The notes beneath the pieces are model-generated. The model was not told the DNA's origin, did no database searches, and was given only the letters and a program-made list of their open reading frames with translations. A program made the translations under genes and the position numbers. Source: Citrobacter youngae (GTDB taxonomy: Bacteria > Pseudomonadota > Gammaproteobacteria > Enterobacterales > Enterobacteriaceae). From it: DNA of 64,000 nt. Location: NCBI RefSeq assembly GCF_003818115.1, contig NZ_RPOI01000008.1:124001-188000 (forward strand), written 5' to 3'. Positions 21,655 through 33,172 of this stretch are shown here, piece by piece; the first letter of the stretch is position 1, and each line of letters opens with the position of its first letter.

Positions 21655-21864
21655 GATGTGTACTATCCCGTTTAAAGCGCATAGAGCCTCAAAAGTAAGG
21701 GTAGCCATAATTCAAAGGGTGATGATGGCTGAACATATTGTTTTATTTATATATTTATGTGTAATCCAGATTCAGGAAAAAGCAAAGCTGGCGAACGGAA
21801 AATAGTAAAAAATAAATCTGACTGGATGGAAGAAGTGTAGTGCGTGGCAGGCAATTGGTCGGGA

Positions 21865-21902
21865 AAAAAGAAAACGACCTTTCACAAAAGAGAAAGGTCG
21901 TT
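21865..21902 (-). terminator. rnb terminator
   Basis: Stem AACGACCTTTC / GAAAGGTCGTT with an 8-base loop, followed on the minus strand by a T-rich run (TTCTTTTTT), 14 bases after the rnb stop. Confidence 0.88.
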
Positions 21903-21915
21903 GAGTTAATGCGTA

Positions 21916-23850
21916 TTATACGGCAGGGCGCGCGATGACGCTGCGGGTTTCCATCCGCACTTCGGCGATGGTGACATCAATGACATCAGTAACTTTGTAA
22001 ACCACCTCACCTTTGATCTGGACCGTACCACTTTCCTGGCTACACACCAGTTCATCACGAACCGCGTGCAGGAAGGGGGCCGGAATAAAGGCTACCGCGC
22101 CGTTATCAATTAAACGTACACGCATACCACCACGGCTGACATCAATAATCTCGGCCGCAAAGCGGGTGTCGGTGCCGGCTTTGTCATTCAGAAAACGTGC
22201 ATACAGCCAGTCACCCACATCACGCTCGGCCATGCGGTTCAGGCGGCGACGTTCAGCCATCTGCAAAGTCGTATCATCCTGCGGGCGGGAAATTGTCTCA
22301 CCTTTGATGATGGCCTTAAGCAAGCGATGGTTGATCATGTCGCCATATTTACGGATAGGCGAGGTCCAGGTGGCATAAGCTTCCAGGCCCAGACCAAAAT
22401 GCGGACCCGGCTCGGTGCTAATCTCAGCGTAAGACTGGAATCGGCGGATGCGGCTGTCGAGGAAACCGGAAGGCTGCGCATCCAGTTCACGACGCAGTTT
22501 ACAGAAGCCTTCCAGCGTCAGGACCTCTTCAGCATCAACGTGCATACCATGGGTTTTCAGTAGGGCAGCCAGTGCTTCTGCGTTAGCCGGATCGAATCCC
22601 ATATGCACGTTATAAATACCAAAGCCCAGCTTGTCGCGCAGTACGCGGGCAGCACAAATGTTCGCCGCAATCATGGACTCTTCCACAATGCGGTTCGCGA
22701 TGCGGCGCGGTTCCGCCACGATATCCAGTACTTCGCCTTTTTCACCGAGAACAAAACGGTAATCCGGGCGGTCTTTGAATACCAGAGCGTGATTATGGCG
22801 CCATTCGCCACGACTGAGACAGATACGGTGCAGCAGATGGATCTGCTGTGCAATTGCGTCATTCTCCGGCTGCCAGTCACCCGTGCCTTCAAGCCAGTCA
22901 GAGACATTGTCGTAGGCCAGCTTCGCTTTCGATTCAATCGTTGCTGCGAAGAAGGTGATATTGTCTTCGATCGTGCCGTCAGCAGTGATGCTCATGCGGC
23001 AGGCCAGAACCGGGCGAATTTCGTTAGCACGCAGAGAACACAGATCGTCCGAAAGCTCGCGCGGCAACATTGGGATGTTGAACCCCGGCAGGTAGTTGGT
23101 AAATGCACGAATTTTTGCAATGTTATCCAGCTTACTGCCTTCAGCAATCCAGGCGGTAGGATCGGCAATCGCGACGGTTAACTGCAATTTACCGTCCGTT
23201 TGTTCTTCGGCGTAAAGCGCGTCATCCATGTCCTGCGTACTGGCGCTGTCGATGGTGACGAAGTTCAGTGCGGTTAAGTCCTCGCGCACCAGACCCTCAT
23301 CCAGCATCTCAGTGGCGATGCCATCGGGTGCTTCTTTTTCCAGATTATGGCGAGCCAGTGTGACCCACCACGGAACGAAGTGATCGTCAGCGAAGGTAAT
23401 AAATTGGGTTAACTCGGCGTAGAAGGTGCGGTCGCCTTTTAACGGGTGGCGACGCATTTCTGCAACAGCCCAGTCACCTTCTTTAAATTCATGTTCAACG
23501 CCACGCGCGGCGCGGCAGGGAATCGCATCTTTCAGGAGCGGATGATCCGGCACAATGGACAGGCGGTCATTCTTACCCTGAACTTTGCCCACGAAGCGCG
23601 TCAGGAACGGCTCGATCAGTTCTTCCGGTTCGGCAGATTCGCGATCTTTTTCCGTATGGATAACCGCCACAATGCGGTCGCCATGCATCACTTTTTTCAT
23701 CTGCGGCGGTGGAATGAAATAGCTTTTTTGTGCATCGACTTCCAGGAAGCCAAAGCCTTTTTCCGTGGCTTTTACCACCCCTTCAGCACGTGGCGTCTGG
23801 GAATGTAGTTGCTGTTTAAGCTGCGCTAGCAGCGGGTTGTCCTGAAGCAT
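21916..23850 (-). CDS. rnb: Exoribonuclease II
   Basis: Processive 3'-5' hydrolytic RNase degrading single-stranded RNA. The 644 residues equal E. coli RNase II. It has two N-terminal cold-shock domains (about 1-170), the RNB catalytic domain with the acid cluster in [12 protein letters not shown] and [15 protein letters not shown], and a C-terminal S1 domain ([17 protein letters not shown]). Start [15 protein letters not shown] as in relatives. Confidence 0.96.
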   Translation of the reverse strand: MLQDNPLLAQLKQQLHSQTPRAEGVVKATEKGFGFLEVDAQKSYFIPPPQMKKVMHGDRIVAVIHTEKDRESAEPEELIEPFLTRFVGKVQGKNDRLSIVPDHPLLKDAIPCRAARGVEHEFKEGDWAVAEMRRHPLKGDRTFYAELTQFITFADDHFVPWWVTLARHNLEKEAPDGIATEMLDEGLVREDLTALNFVTIDSASTQDMDDALYAEEQTDGKLQLTVAIADPTAWIAEGSKLDNIAKIRAFTNYLPGFNIPMLPRELSDDLCSLRANEIRPVLACRMSITADGTIEDNITFFAATIESKAKLAYDNVSDWLEGTGDWQPENDAIAQQIHLLHRICLSRGEWRHNHALVFKDRPDYRFVLGEKGEVLDIVAEPRRIANRIVEESMIAANICAARVLRDKLGFGIYNVHMGFDPANAEALAALLKTHGMHVDAEEVLTLEGFCKLRRELDAQPSGFLDSRIRRFQSYAEISTEPGPHFGLGLEAYATWTSPIRKYGDMINHRLLKAIIKGETISRPQDDTTLQMAERRRLNRMAERDVGDWLYARFLNDKAGTDTRFAAEIIDVSRGGMRVRLIDNGAVAFIPAPFLHAVRDELVCSQESGTVQIKGEVVYKVTDVIDVTIAEVRMETRSVIARPAV

Positions 23851-23939
23851 AATTGTCTATTTTCGTGGCTGAAAGAGCGGCTGACAGTTTTACGCGAATC
23901 TGCCAGTCGCAGCAAGCGCTCTTTCAGCAAGTGGATCGG

Positions 23940-25094
23940 TTAATACGTCTCGCCCAACGCGATCTTCAAACGATTTAACCATCCGCACAATCCGCTCCAG
24001 GCCAGTACGTTAATTGCCTGTTCTGAAGATATACCCTGGTCGAGTAACGGAGTAAGCAGTGCGGTGCTAAAGCGATCGGGCGCCCGGGTTAGCCATTGTA
24101 CCGCCTGCAGGGTGACGCGCTCAACCGGATGTCGTTGCTCCCAACGCTGTATTTGGCGCTCATCCTGGCGAAGTACGGTAATAATCTCAGTGAGCTCAGT
24201 GAGCTCAGTGGCTGAGAGGGCGTACTCATTGAAGCAGGACACGCTACCGTTAATCCGCGATGTGAACAGCGTGGTCAGAGAAAATGTCCGTGATTGCACA
24301 TCGCTGTGTAATGTGCTGGTAAAAAGCGCTTCAAATAACGCCAGTTCTTCAGGTGAGTGTTGAAGTAATGGCCTCAGCGCTTGCAACACAATGGGAGTAT
24401 GGCTGGCATGTGCTTCTGCGCCGGCAAGATGTTTTTCAATTGGCAGGTCGGCGGTGTGCCACTGTGCTTCTTCTGCACTAAAGGGGGATGCCTCGGCAAA
24501 TTGCTGAATATCAAGGCCTGGAATGCGTCGCACAGGATGGCCAAACCAGGCCTGAAACAACGCAACGACGCGGGCCTGAAAGCCGACAAAGCCAACGATT
24601 TGATTCATCAGAACACTGTCGCTGGTCGTGAGGCCAACCGCCTCCAGATGCTGGCGATCGCGTGAGCCGATGACGTCCGGAGAGCTGGCTAGCTGGCGAG
24701 CATATTGGGTGATTTGCGCCAGTCGGTGGTTGCTTTCCCTGGATGAATTAGGGCCAGGAAGGGGGGTCAGACGTGCAGCATAATGATTACATAAACGCTG
24801 TACGCCACAAACCTGTGCGACGGTTAAAGCGGTACTCATACGTTCATAGGCGCTGAACGTGTGCATTGAATCCAGAGAAACATGCACTGGGAAGAGAAGT
24901 TGAGCAAGTTTACGGGCAGGTTCTAACCAGGACTGAAAGGGTAAAAGCGCAACGGCAGGTATTGTCAGATCCAGCAAAAATCGGTCCTCTACGTGTGCGG
25001 CTTCGGGCACCAACGGTAGAACATCTTGCGGATATGTACTGGACTGTGTCTCATGATACCAGTGGCTTTTGCCTTCAATTCGGCGTTGTTCCAT
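23940..25094 (-). CDS. yciW: YciW, predicted AhpD-like oxidoreductase
   Basis: 384-residue protein of the E. coli YciW family, reported to affect cysteine and methionine metabolism; the reaction is not established. The central part (about 80-220) resembles an AhpD/carboxymuconolactone-decarboxylase helical fold but lacks an obvious CxxC. Start 25094 follows AAGGAACGCCC and gives MEQRRIEGKSHW; a 15-codon extension has no ribosome site. A 9-base tandem repeat encodes TELTELTEI (24187-24213 region). It is convergent with nothing; rnb follows in the same direction. Confidence 0.85.
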   Translation of the reverse strand: MEQRRIEGKSHWYHETQSSTYPQDVLPLVPEAAHVEDRFLLDLTIPAVALLPFQSWLEPARKLAQLLFPVHVSLDSMHTFSAYERMSTALTVAQVCGVQRLCNHYAARLTPLPGPNSSRESNHRLAQITQYARQLASSPDVIGSRDRQHLEAVGLTTSDSVLMNQIVGFVGFQARVVALFQAWFGHPVRRIPGLDIQQFAEASPFSAEEAQWHTADLPIEKHLAGAEAHASHTPIVLQALRPLLQHSPEELALFEALFTSTLHSDVQSRTFSLTTLFTSRINGSVSCFNEYALSATELTELTEIITVLRQDERQIQRWEQRHPVERVTLQAVQWLTRAPDRFSTALLTPLLDQGISSEQAINVLAWSGLCGWLNRLKIALGETY

Positions 25095-25262
25095 GGGCGT
25101 TCCTTGGTCTAAAAAGTGGCGACCCGGATACGTCGTCATACCTGTACGCCGGATCGTTTGCGCTGCGATATCCTGACGTAAGCGAATGAGGTGATGAAAG
25201 ATTGTTAAGTGATAATAAATATCAGAAAAGCATATATAGCCACGAGCGAAGGAGAAGGGAGA

Positions 25263-25293
25263 GGAAAATAATGGGCGACGGAGCGTCGCCCAT
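25263..25293 (-). terminator. fabI terminator
   Basis: Perfect stem ATGGGCGAC / GTCGCCCAT with a 5-base loop, followed on the minus strand by TATTTTCC, 18 bases after the fabI stop. Confidence 0.85.
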
Positions 25294-25310
25294 AGAGGAA
25301 GTCTGAAAGA

Positions 25311-26099
25311 TTATTTCAGTTCCAGTTCGTTCATTGCGGCGATGCTGAAGCCGCCGTCAACGTGAACGACTTCACCGGAGATACCGGCGGACAGGTCTGA
25401 GCACAGGAATGCCGCAGAGTTGCCCACATCTTCAATGGTAACGGTACGACGAATCGGCGTAACCGCTTCGCAATGTGCCAGCATTTTACGGAAATCTTTG
25501 ATACCGGAAGCCGCCAGAGTACGGATTGGGCCGGCGGAGATTGCGTTCACACGCACGCCTTCAGGACCCATCGCGTTAGCCATATAACGAACGTTGGCTT
25601 CCAGAGAGGCTTTCGCCAGACCCATTACGTTGTAGTTCGGGATCGCGCGCTCTGCACCCAGGTAGGACAGCGTCAGCAGTGCAGAACCAGGGTTCAGCAT
25701 TGAACGGCATGCTTTTGCCATTGCAACAAAGCTGTATGCGCTGATGTCATGAGCAATTTTAAAGCCTTCGCGGGTGACCGCATTCACGTAGTCGCCATCC
25801 AGCTGGTCAGCAGGTGCGAAACCGATGGAATGTACGAAACCGTCGAATTTCGGCCAGACTTTGCCCAGTTCAGCGAACATGGTGTCGATGCTGGCGTCTT
25901 CAGCCACATCACACTGCAGTACGATGTTGGAACCCAGCTGAGCGGCAAATTCTTCCACGCGGCCTTTCAGTTTGTCGTTCTGGTAGGTGAACGCCAGTTC
26001 AGCGCCTTCGCGGTGCATCGCCTGTGCGATACCATAGGCGATGGACAGTTTACTGGCAAGACCGGTCACCAGAATGCGCTTACCGGAAAGAAAACCCAT
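25311..26099 (-). CDS. fabI: Enoyl-[acyl-carrier-protein] reductase FabI
   Basis: NADH-dependent enoyl-ACP reductase of fatty acid elongation and the triclosan target. At 262 residues it shows the N-terminal cofactor loop [18 protein letters not shown] with wild-type Gly93, Tyr146 and Tyr156 ([19 protein letters not shown]) and Lys163. Start 26099 gives [13 protein letters not shown]; seven further N-terminal codons are possible but not family-like. No known resistance substitution is seen at Gly93. Confidence 0.97.
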   Translation of the reverse strand: MGFLSGKRILVTGLASKLSIAYGIAQAMHREGAELAFTYQNDKLKGRVEEFAAQLGSNIVLQCDVAEDASIDTMFAELGKVWPKFDGFVHSIGFAPADQLDGDYVNAVTREGFKIAHDISAYSFVAMAKACRSMLNPGSALLTLSYLGAERAIPNYNVMGLAKASLEANVRYMANAMGPEGVRVNAISAGPIRTLAASGIKDFRKMLAHCEAVTPIRRTVTIEDVGNSAAFLCSDLSAGISGEVVHVDGGFSIAAMNELELK

Positions 26100-26526
26100 A
26101 GCTTTAATCCTTATAGTCATTACTTATTTTTTTAGCAATCAATGAGTTATGATTGCAATTTCAAGGTCACTCGAAATTGGTGTGAAATTATATCCCACTC
26201 TTTGCCCCTTGTGTCACGATCTTTCTCTGCTATTCACCAGACGGTGAGCAGCAGTAATCGGCATTTCAGAGGGCAGGGAATCGTTGTCAGCACCTGGTGG
26301 CCTGTCACTATTCATTGCACGTGAGGAGTATATCACTCCCCCCTGGTTCTGCCTCATCCAACCAGAGAAGAGCAGGGGTATAAGGTGAAAATACAAGGCG
26401 TCAGAGGGTTAAAATGGTATGATCTGACCTCTAGTCGATGTTTTAACACATATCAATGTAAGAACATTCTTAAAACAAAAAATATGACCATATTCATTTA
26501 GTTATGATATATTGTTTTTATCGATC
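26100..26526. other. fabI-EAL gene intergenic region
   Basis: AT-rich divergent intergenic DNA holding the fabI promoter region on the minus strand. No gene is seen. The distal part (26440-26526) is very AT-rich. Confidence 0.4.
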
Positions 26527-26550
26527 AATATCGATTCATTGATCGATATT
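26527..26550. repeat. Inverted repeat upstream of the EAL-like gene
   Basis: Perfect 9-base arms AATATCGAT and ATCGATATT around TCATTG, set in a longer run of TCGAT/TTGAT motifs (26519-26566) directly upstream of the gene. It is a candidate regulator site. Confidence 0.5.
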
Positions 26551-26589
26551 ATTGATTGATTGTGATTAAAAGTGCATTATCAGGACGTT

Positions 26590-27300
26590 ATGATCAATTG
26601 GAGTGGTCTTATGCACTATCATTTCATCGCGGAACCGATGAGAGACACAACAGATAAGTTGCTGGGTGTTGAGATGCTCGCCCGCTTCACCTCTGAGACG
26701 GTTCATCCGTTACACGCAGATTCCATCATTTCGGCATGGAGTAGCGAACAAAAACGTAATTTCATGCTTGAGCAAATTCGGTTAATTGCAGAAAAGCGTA
26801 ATTGGTTCGAGAACAATAATCTGCTCTGTACGCTAAGCCTTATTGATGAAATGGCGCTATTAGCAATTGGTGATCCCGTCATTAAGTCGGCCTTGCATTC
26901 CATGCCCTTTATTGCGCTGGAACTCTCAGAACGCTTTCTGTCGAATACAGTTTGCCTGAACAACCTGCTGATTAATTCGCTGAGTGATGGCCCAAATGCC
27001 TTGTGGTTGGGCGATCTCGGATCTGGCAGTATTGGCGCGAGTCCGCTGGTGTGCGGCCGTTTTGACGTTGTGAAAATGGATCGCGACTTCTTCCTGTCAC
27101 AGGTAGAAAAAACAATTTTCCCGGTGTTGATTAAAAATATCAGGGGATATTGCGAGCGCGTTGTGGTTGAGGGGATAGATACGACCCATCTTATCGAGGA
27201 AGTCTGCACCGCCGGCGTTTGGGCGATGCAGGGTGAAATTTTCCCGTCAGTCACGTTCTCTGAGGTTGACGCGCTACTCTTGCCCCGGTTTTGTCACTGA
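26590..27300 (+). CDS. Degenerate EAL-domain protein (Salmonella STM1697-like)
   Basis: 236-residue stand-alone EAL fold with the catalytic signatures lost: EAL is EML (VEMLARF), the DDFGTGYS loop reads DLGSGSIGASP, IKLD is VKMDR and the AEGVE loop is VEGID. It is therefore unlikely to cleave c-di-GMP. Position between fabI and sapF and overall form match Salmonella STM1697, a non-enzymatic EAL protein that inhibits FlhD4C2 and so flagellar expression; E. coli K-12 has ycjD here instead. Start 26590 follows CAGGACGTT; a GTG at 26572 is an alternative. Functional transfer from STM1697 is inference. Confidence 0.82.
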   Translation: MINWSGLMHYHFIAEPMRDTTDKLLGVEMLARFTSETVHPLHADSIISAWSSEQKRNFMLEQIRLIAEKRNWFENNNLLCTLSLIDEMALLAIGDPVIKSALHSMPFIALELSERFLSNTVCLNNLLINSLSDGPNALWLGDLGSGSIGASPLVCGRFDVVKMDRDFFLSQVEKTIFPVLIKNIRGYCERVVVEGIDTTHLIEEVCTAGVWAMQGEIFPSVTFSEVDALLLPRFCH

Positions 27301-27311
27301 TGACAGAACGG

Positions 27312-27337
27312 ATAGCCCTCCCGTCCTGGTGGGCTAT
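27312..27337. terminator. Hairpin between the EAL-like gene and sapF
   Basis: Arms ATAGCCC and GGGCTAT around a 12-base loop between convergent genes; likely a shared transcription end, though T-tracts are short. Confidence 0.55.
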
Positions 27338-27344
27338 TATCTGA

Positions 27345-28151
27345 TTAACGGTCTTTCCGCCAGGCATCGGCGGTAAGCGCCTCGCCAAAATGCCCTGCAA
27401 TAAGACGACGAGTCAGCTCATGTAGCGGAGAGGCCAGCACGTCTGCCGTACTGCCGCGCTCGACAACTTCGCCCTGATGCATGACTAACACCTGGTCGCT
27501 GATGTGTTTCATCATCCCAATATGTTGGGTCACATAGATATACGAAATCCCTTGTTTTTCCTGTAATTCCAGCATCAGGTTGATGAGCTGTGATCGCATC
27601 GACATATCCAGAGAAGCCAGCGCTTCGTCGGCGATAATAACTTTTGGCCGCAAAATCAGCGCACGGGCAAGGCCCAGACGCTGTTTTTGCCCTGGGGCCA
27701 GCATATGCGGATAGTAGCTAACATGATCGGGTAGCAGACCTACCATACGCATAGTTTCCACAATCTGTTTGCGGCGCTGTTCAGGCTCCAGATCGGTATT
27801 CAGGCGTAACGGAAAATCGAGGATCTGTGAGATACGCTGCCGTGGGTTTAGCGACGTTGACGGATCCTGGAAAATCATGCGAATACGCTGACTACGAAAT
27901 GAATAATCGCCATATTTTAGCGGATGATCGTCAATCAGCAGCTCGCCGCTGGTCGGCTCAACCATCCCAGCCAGCATTTTCGCCAGCGTGGACTTGCCTG
28001 AGCCGTTCTCGCCAATAATAGCGAGCGTTTGACGTTCACGCAGCGTAAAGCTCAGCGGTTTAACGGCTTCGACGGTCTGGCGGCGAAATAATCCCGTCCG
28101 GTAGCGGAAGGTTTTGCTCAGATTACGCACTTCGAGCAGGGTTTCTACCAT
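27345..28151 (-). CDS. sapF: SapF, ABC transporter ATP-binding subunit
   Basis: Second ATPase of the Sap (Dpp/Opp-type) transporter. At 268 residues it has Walker A GENGSGKSTLAK, a Q-loop at MIFQDPSTS, a signature APGQKQRLGLARAL and Walker B VIIADEAL. Note that the signature reads APGQKQR rather than LSGGQ, as is usual for SapF. It begins one base after the sapD stop, last in the sapABCDF operon. The system is linked to antimicrobial peptide resistance in Salmonella and to putrescine export in E. coli. Confidence 0.95.
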   Translation of the reverse strand: MVETLLEVRNLSKTFRYRTGLFRRQTVEAVKPLSFTLRERQTLAIIGENGSGKSTLAKMLAGMVEPTSGELLIDDHPLKYGDYSFRSQRIRMIFQDPSTSLNPRQRISQILDFPLRLNTDLEPEQRRKQIVETMRMVGLLPDHVSYYPHMLAPGQKQRLGLARALILRPKVIIADEALASLDMSMRSQLINLMLELQEKQGISYIYVTQHIGMMKHISDQVLVMHQGEVVERGSTADVLASPLHELTRRLIAGHFGEALTADAWRKDR

Positions 28152-28152
28152 C

Positions 28153-29145
28153 TCACTCTCTCTCCATATTCAGCGGGAAATGACAGGCGTAGAGATGATT
28201 CTTTGCTCCGGTCAGTCTTGGGGTTTCAATGCATTCGCGCTGCGCATAAGGGCAACGCGGCCCCAGACGACAGCCGATGGGCAACTGTTCTAACAACGGA
28301 ATTGCTCCTGGCATGGTATTCAGGCGGCTTTTATGCGGCATTGCGCTACCAAAATCAGGAATGGCGCGAATCAGCGCTTGCGTATAAGGGTGATGAGGTA
28401 TCGTCACCAAATCTTTACTGGGCGCGGTTTCCACCGTTTGTCCGCAGTACATTACGTTGATTTTGTCTGCCCATTGGCTGAGCATTTGCAGGTCATGGCT
28501 GATCAACAAAATGGTGGTATTGCTGTTTTGATTCAGTCGAGTCAGCAGACGAAAAATTTGCGCCTGGGTTGTGGGTTCCATCGCATTGGTGGGTTCATCT
28601 GCAATCAGCAGGCGAGGTTGGTTTGCCAGTGCGATGGCGATCATGACCTTCTGGCACTCACCGTCGGTCAGCTCATAAGGGAAACTGCGCATGGCATCTT
28701 TATGATCTTTTATCCCGACGCGGTGCAGCAGTTCAATCGCGCGGCGTTTGCGCCAGCCGATACGTTGCCACCAGCGCCCCTTGTAAGTCCAGGCGGGAAT
28801 GTTTTGCATCAGTTGGCGTCCAATACGTTCAGACGGATCCAGACAAGACTGCGGCTCCTGAAAGATCATGGACACGTTATGACCGACCAGCTTACGTCGC
28901 TCGCGGGCGGAAAGGCGCAACAGGTCGATATCATCAAAACGCATGCGGTCCGCGGTAACGCGCCAGTTATCTTTGGCGACGCCGCAGATGGCCTTAGCGA
29001 TCAAACTTTTACCTGAACCCGATTCACCGACCAGTCCACGGATCTCACCTTCGTTTAGCGTCATGCTGACGCGGTCCACTGCTTTCACCCAGTCGTCACC
29101 GGTCCTGAACTCGATAGTCAGGTTGCGGATATCCAGTAATGGCAT
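28153..29145 (-). CDS. sapD: SapD, ABC transporter ATP-binding subunit
   Basis: 330-residue ATPase with Walker [13 protein letters not shown], a Q-loop at MIFQEPQSC, signature [12 protein letters not shown] and Walker [16 protein letters not shown], plus the C-terminal oligopeptide-transporter tail with cysteines ([18 protein letters not shown]) typical of Dpp/Opp ATPases. In E. coli SapD ATP binding also supports Trk potassium uptake. Its ATG overlaps the sapC stop by one base. Confidence 0.95.
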   Translation of the reverse strand: MPLLDIRNLTIEFRTGDDWVKAVDRVSMTLNEGEIRGLVGESGSGKSLIAKAICGVAKDNWRVTADRMRFDDIDLLRLSARERRKLVGHNVSMIFQEPQSCLDPSERIGRQLMQNIPAWTYKGRWWQRIGWRKRRAIELLHRVGIKDHKDAMRSFPYELTDGECQKVMIAIALANQPRLLIADEPTNAMEPTTQAQIFRLLTRLNQNSNTTILLISHDLQMLSQWADKINVMYCGQTVETAPSKDLVTIPHHPYTQALIRAIPDFGSAMPHKSRLNTMPGAIPLLEQLPIGCRLGPRCPYAQRECIETPRLTGAKNHLYACHFPLNMERE

Positions 29146-30035
29146 TATTCCACCCCCGCAATAATTGCGCGGCGTACGCCGTCACCTAACAGATTTACCA
29201 GCAGCACACTTATCATAATTGCCGCTCCGGGCAGCATGACGGTCCACGGCGCAACATAGATCAACTCCAGCGCATCGCCGAGCATGGCGCCCCATTCTGG
29301 GGAGGGCAGTTGTGCGCCGAGATCAAGGAAGCCCAGGGCAGCGATATCCAGAATCGCCATTGACAGTGCTCGGGTGATTTCAGTGATAAGACCGGCAGTG
29401 ATATTCGGCAGAATTGCAAACCACAGGATATTGAGCGTGCTCGCGCCATCCAGACGAGCAGCAATGACATACTCTTTTTCCAGCTCGTCATGCACCATGC
29501 TGTAGACGGAGCGCACCATACGCGGCAGTAAAGCCAGCCAGACGGCGAACATCGCATGCGTCAGATGTGGCCCGGCAAAAGCCACCACAATAATGGCCAG
29601 CAGTAGCGATGGAATTGACAGCAGGGTATCCAGAATGTGGTTCAGCACCGCTGAGCGTAGTCCGTGCGTTGCCCCGGCAACCACGCCCAGCAACAGACCG
29701 CAGAGTGTGGCGGCGAGGGTAACGACAAACGCACCGCCAACGGTCGGGGCCGCGCCGCTGAGCAGACGGCTTAATACGTCGCGGCCCAGATCGTCAGTTC
29801 CGAGGAAGAATGACACTTCGCCATAGCGTGACCAGGACGGTGGCAACAGTTGGTAGCCAAGAAATTGCTGATCGATGCCGTAAGGGGCAAACCAGCCACC
29901 AAACACACACAGAATGACCAGTCCCGCACAACCGTACAGACCCACCATCGCAGAAGCATCGCCATAAAAATTACGCCATGCGGTGCGTAGCGTTCCGGGT
30001 GGGCGCTTCTCGCTATATACGCTATCGTAAGGCAT
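29145..30035 (-). CDS. sapC: SapC, ABC transporter permease
   Basis: 296-residue inner-membrane permease with about six transmembrane segments and the BPD_transp_1 region, including the EAA-type loop [24 protein letters not shown] split across 185-212. It has the N-terminal DppC-like domain. It overlaps the end of sapB by 14 bases, indicating translational coupling. Confidence 0.95.
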   Translation of the reverse strand: MPYDSVYSEKRPPGTLRTAWRNFYGDASAMVGLYGCAGLVILCVFGGWFAPYGIDQQFLGYQLLPPSWSRYGEVSFFLGTDDLGRDVLSRLLSGAAPTVGGAFVVTLAATLCGLLLGVVAGATHGLRSAVLNHILDTLLSIPSLLLAIIVVAFAGPHLTHAMFAVWLALLPRMVRSVYSMVHDELEKEYVIAARLDGASTLNILWFAILPNITAGLITEITRALSMAILDIAALGFLDLGAQLPSPEWGAMLGDALELIYVAPWTVMLPGAAIMISVLLVNLLGDGVRRAIIAGVE

Positions 30036-30987
30036 ACCATTCCTTATGTTTCAGAGGGTTAGCCATAGCACCCAAAATATCAGAGATGACGTTAACGATA
30101 ATAACCAGGGAGCCAATCACCATCACACCCGCCGAAATAGCGGCGTAGTCTTGCTGGCGAATCGCGTTAATCAACCAACGTCCCAGCCCTGGCCAGCTAA
30201 AGACCATCTCGGTGATCATCGCCAGCGTCAGCATGGTGGAAAACTGTAATCCAAGACGAGGAATGACCGGCGGAAGTGCGTTGTGCAATACGTGGCGACG
30301 CAGAATGGTGAAGCGTGACAAACCGCGCGTGGCTGCCGCTTTGACATAGTTCTGATCGAAGACCTCAATAGTGCTGATACGCATCAGGCGAATGACCTCC
30401 GTGGTGGGTGCGACGGAAAGCGTCAATACCGGAAGCACCATATGACGGATTGCGCTAACCAACATTTCGTCGCGCCAGGGGGAGTCAGAGATCCACGCAT
30501 CAATAATGGCGAAACCGGTCACCGGTTTTACTTCGTAAAGTAGATCGAAACGTCCCGAAACGGGTAACCAGCCGAGAGTCAGTGAGAAGAGGAGCGTCAG
30601 CAGCAGCGCCAGCCAAAAAACGGGAATGGAAAACCCCATCAGAGCCAATGCGCTGATGCAGCGATCCTGCCATTTATTACGTGTGATGCCGGCCAGCATG
30701 CCGATGGGGATCCCGACCATCAGCGCAAACCCAAAGGCAAGAATACACAGCTCCATCGTGGCTGGGAAAACCTCTTTCAGCTGTTCTGAGATTAACTGAC
30801 CGTTAATACTGGAAACGCCAAAATCCCAGTGGATCAGACCGTTGAACCAGAATATCCAGGCGTTCCACAGCGATGCGCCTTGTAACGGCGCATGGGGGGT
30901 GAAGTAGCTCAGGCTGAACCCAATGAATGTCAGGAAGAACAGGGTGACCAGCAGCAATAAGAAGCGGCGCAGGGTGAAGATAATCAT
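30022..30987 (-). CDS. sapB: SapB, ABC transporter permease
   Basis: 321-residue DppB-like permease with about six transmembrane segments, a [10 protein letters not shown]-type segment and the EAA loop [20 protein letters not shown]. It overlaps sapA by 4 bases and sapC by 14, so the five sap genes form one compact operon. Confidence 0.95.
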   Translation of the reverse strand: MIIFTLRRFLLLLVTLFFLTFIGFSLSYFTPHAPLQGASLWNAWIFWFNGLIHWDFGVSSINGQLISEQLKEVFPATMELCILAFGFALMVGIPIGMLAGITRNKWQDRCISALALMGFSIPVFWLALLLTLLFSLTLGWLPVSGRFDLLYEVKPVTGFAIIDAWISDSPWRDEMLVSAIRHMVLPVLTLSVAPTTEVIRLMRISTIEVFDQNYVKAAATRGLSRFTILRRHVLHNALPPVIPRLGLQFSTMLTLAMITEMVFSWPGLGRWLINAIRQQDYAAISAGVMVIGSLVIIVNVISDILGAMANPLKHKEWYALR

Positions 30988-32627
30988 GGTTTTTTCACCT
31001 CATCAGTCTTTTCCCTGGAAACCCCGGCAAAGGACGCATTCCCGAACGGACTTAGCACCAGACCTTTGATGTCATAGCGGTAAGCCTGTAGACGCAATGA
31101 TGAGGCCAACGGCAGGATCGGCAACTCTTGCGCCAGGATATTTTGTGCTTCGTCATAGGCGTCAATACGCGAGGAGAGCTGCTGCGAAGACAGCGCTTTG
31201 CGTAAAATGCTGTCGAACTGCGGATTGCACCAGTGTGCGAAGTTAGTCTGTGAGTTGATGGCGGCGCAACTGAGCAACGGTCGGAAAAAACTGTCAGGAT
31301 CGTTACTGTCCGTCGCCCAACCTGACAACGTCAGATCATGGTTCATATCCATTAATCGCGCCTCCTGAAAACGACCTTCAACCGGGATGATCTTCACTTT
31401 CACACCCACCTGCGCCATATCTGCCTGGATCAGTTCCGCTGTTTTCAGCGGACTCGGATTCCAGGCCTGAGAGCTGGTCGGGACCCACAGTTGCAACGTC
31501 AGGTTCTCAAGTCCCAGTGCTTTTAGCTGCTCACGGGATTTAGCCGGGTTGTATTCAGTAATCTTAGCTTCGTTGTCATAAGCCCACGAGGCGCGGGGCA
31601 AAATAGATGCTGCAGTTTCTGCCGTACCGTAGTAGATAGACTGCATCAGACGCTGGTTGTTAATGGCCAGTGCCAGCGCATGCCGCACTGCGGGGTTATC
31701 CAGCGGCGGTTTATTGGTGTTGAATGCCAGATAGGCAATGTTCATTCCAGGACGCAGCGTCAGGCGCAGGCGTGGGTCATCACGTAATATGGTGAGCTGA
31801 CTGGCCGCGGGCCAGGCCAGAACGTCGCACTCCCCGGTCAGGAGCTTTGATAACCGTCCGGTGCCGCCTGAACCGAGATCCACAACGACCTGTGGCATCA
31901 GGGGCGTGCCGCGCCAGAATTTTTCGTGACGTTGTAGACGAATATATTGCCCCGCGCGGTTTTCTGAAAGCAGGAACGGTCCGGTACCGACGGGCTGCCT
32001 GTCGAGTAATTCCTGGCGATCCTGTTTGGCCAGTTGTGTGGCATATTCAGCCGACATTACAGAGGCATAGTGTGTCGCCAGATGCCACAGGAAGGAGGCA
32101 TCTGGCTGAGTCAGACGAAATTCAACCGTGTTGTTATCCAGCTTGCGCACGCTTTGCACGTTATCAGCGAATTGCAGGCTATCGAAGTAGGGAAAGCTGC
32201 TGCCATTGACGTTGTGCCACGGATGGTGACGGTCAAATATGCGCTCGAAGGTAAATACCACATCATCTGCATTTAGCTTACGGGTAGGCTTAAACCAGGC
32301 CGTCTTTTGAAACGAAACGTCGCGGCGCAAGTGGAAACGGTAGGTTGCGCCGTTGTCCAGCACTTCCCAGCTCTCAGCCAGTTCTGGCACCAGTCGGTAG
32401 GTGTACGGATCCACATCAAGTAGCCGGTCATAGAGTTGGGCTGCCAGAGTGTCGACAATCAGGCCGCTGCTCGCTTTCTGTGGGTTGAATGTATTGACTT
32501 GCCCGCTGACGCAATAGACAAAGCCGCTGTCACGAATATCAGCGTGCGTGGTCTGCAGAGGCGCGGCAACAGCCTGACCACTCAGAAGTCCAGCCATTAC
32601 GATCAGAGTTGATAAAACCAGGCGCAT
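30984..32627 (-). CDS. sapA: SapA, periplasmic peptide-binding protein
   Basis: 547-residue extracytoplasmic solute-binding protein family 5 member with a signal peptide ([18 protein letters not shown], cleavage after AVAA). The family-5 signature region is visible ([26 protein letters not shown], broken here by positions 64-89). In Salmonella it binds host antimicrobial peptides. It is the first gene of sapABCDF. Confidence 0.95.
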   Translation of the reverse strand: MRLVLSTLIVMAGLLSGQAVAAPLQTTHADIRDSGFVYCVSGQVNTFNPQKASSGLIVDTLAAQLYDRLLDVDPYTYRLVPELAESWEVLDNGATYRFHLRRDVSFQKTAWFKPTRKLNADDVVFTFERIFDRHHPWHNVNGSSFPYFDSLQFADNVQSVRKLDNNTVEFRLTQPDASFLWHLATHYASVMSAEYATQLAKQDRQELLDRQPVGTGPFLLSENRAGQYIRLQRHEKFWRGTPLMPQVVVDLGSGGTGRLSKLLTGECDVLAWPAASQLTILRDDPRLRLTLRPGMNIAYLAFNTNKPPLDNPAVRHALALAINNQRLMQSIYYGTAETAASILPRASWAYDNEAKITEYNPAKSREQLKALGLENLTLQLWVPTSSQAWNPSPLKTAELIQADMAQVGVKVKIIPVEGRFQEARLMDMNHDLTLSGWATDSNDPDSFFRPLLSCAAINSQTNFAHWCNPQFDSILRKALSSQQLSSRIDAYDEAQNILAQELPILPLASSLRLQAYRYDIKGLVLSPFGNASFAGVSREKTDEVKKP

Positions 32628-33172
32628 AATTTTAAGGGACTATGAATAAAGAAGCTATCTTACTAATATTTAATGACATTCGCCATTACCGTTTGAGTTT
32701 GGGGGCAACCATACAGTTAGTCGCAAATTCTACGTCGCGGCCTGGTCAATATTCATACCAGCGCTCCACTTTGAATATAACTCATAAACTATCTTAGCAT
32801 TTTCATGCCTCATCTGACCCGTAATAAACGAAGCGCGAGTTTCATGAGGGTATAGCTATGCCAAATTTATGTGCTGGGGTGTCGCAAGTACCGAAACGTA
32901 AGGAAGGGATAGCGTTAAAGAGATTCGGGAAGGGGGACAGAAATCATATGCATGCTGAACTATAATCATTCAGGTAGTGGGTTATGTTAAATACAGAGCA
33001 TCAATGCCAAAATATCTAATTATTTCATTGTATTAATTACTCATTTATTTAACGTCTTTATTTTCTACACCCGGCGTATGTTAATGGTTTCTATTGGTTA
33101 TTACAGGTGATTTGACTATCCGGTTATCAATGACCTTCTTGTGGCCATCTAACCATTAATGGAATGATTACT
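32628..33172. other. sapA upstream intergenic region
   Basis: About 540 bases between the divergent sapA and the DUF4440-like gene. It is AT-rich and includes the sap promoter region. One 35-codon frame (32858-32965) is present but not convincing. I see no RNA gene. In E. coli K-12 this position holds ymjA and the puu genes; they are absent. Confidence 0.4.

Noticed and set aside
32858-32965. 35-codon frame MPNLCAGVSQVPK... upstream of the DUF4440-like gene
   Set aside because: A GAGGG lies upstream, but the composition is unconvincing and no family is recognised.
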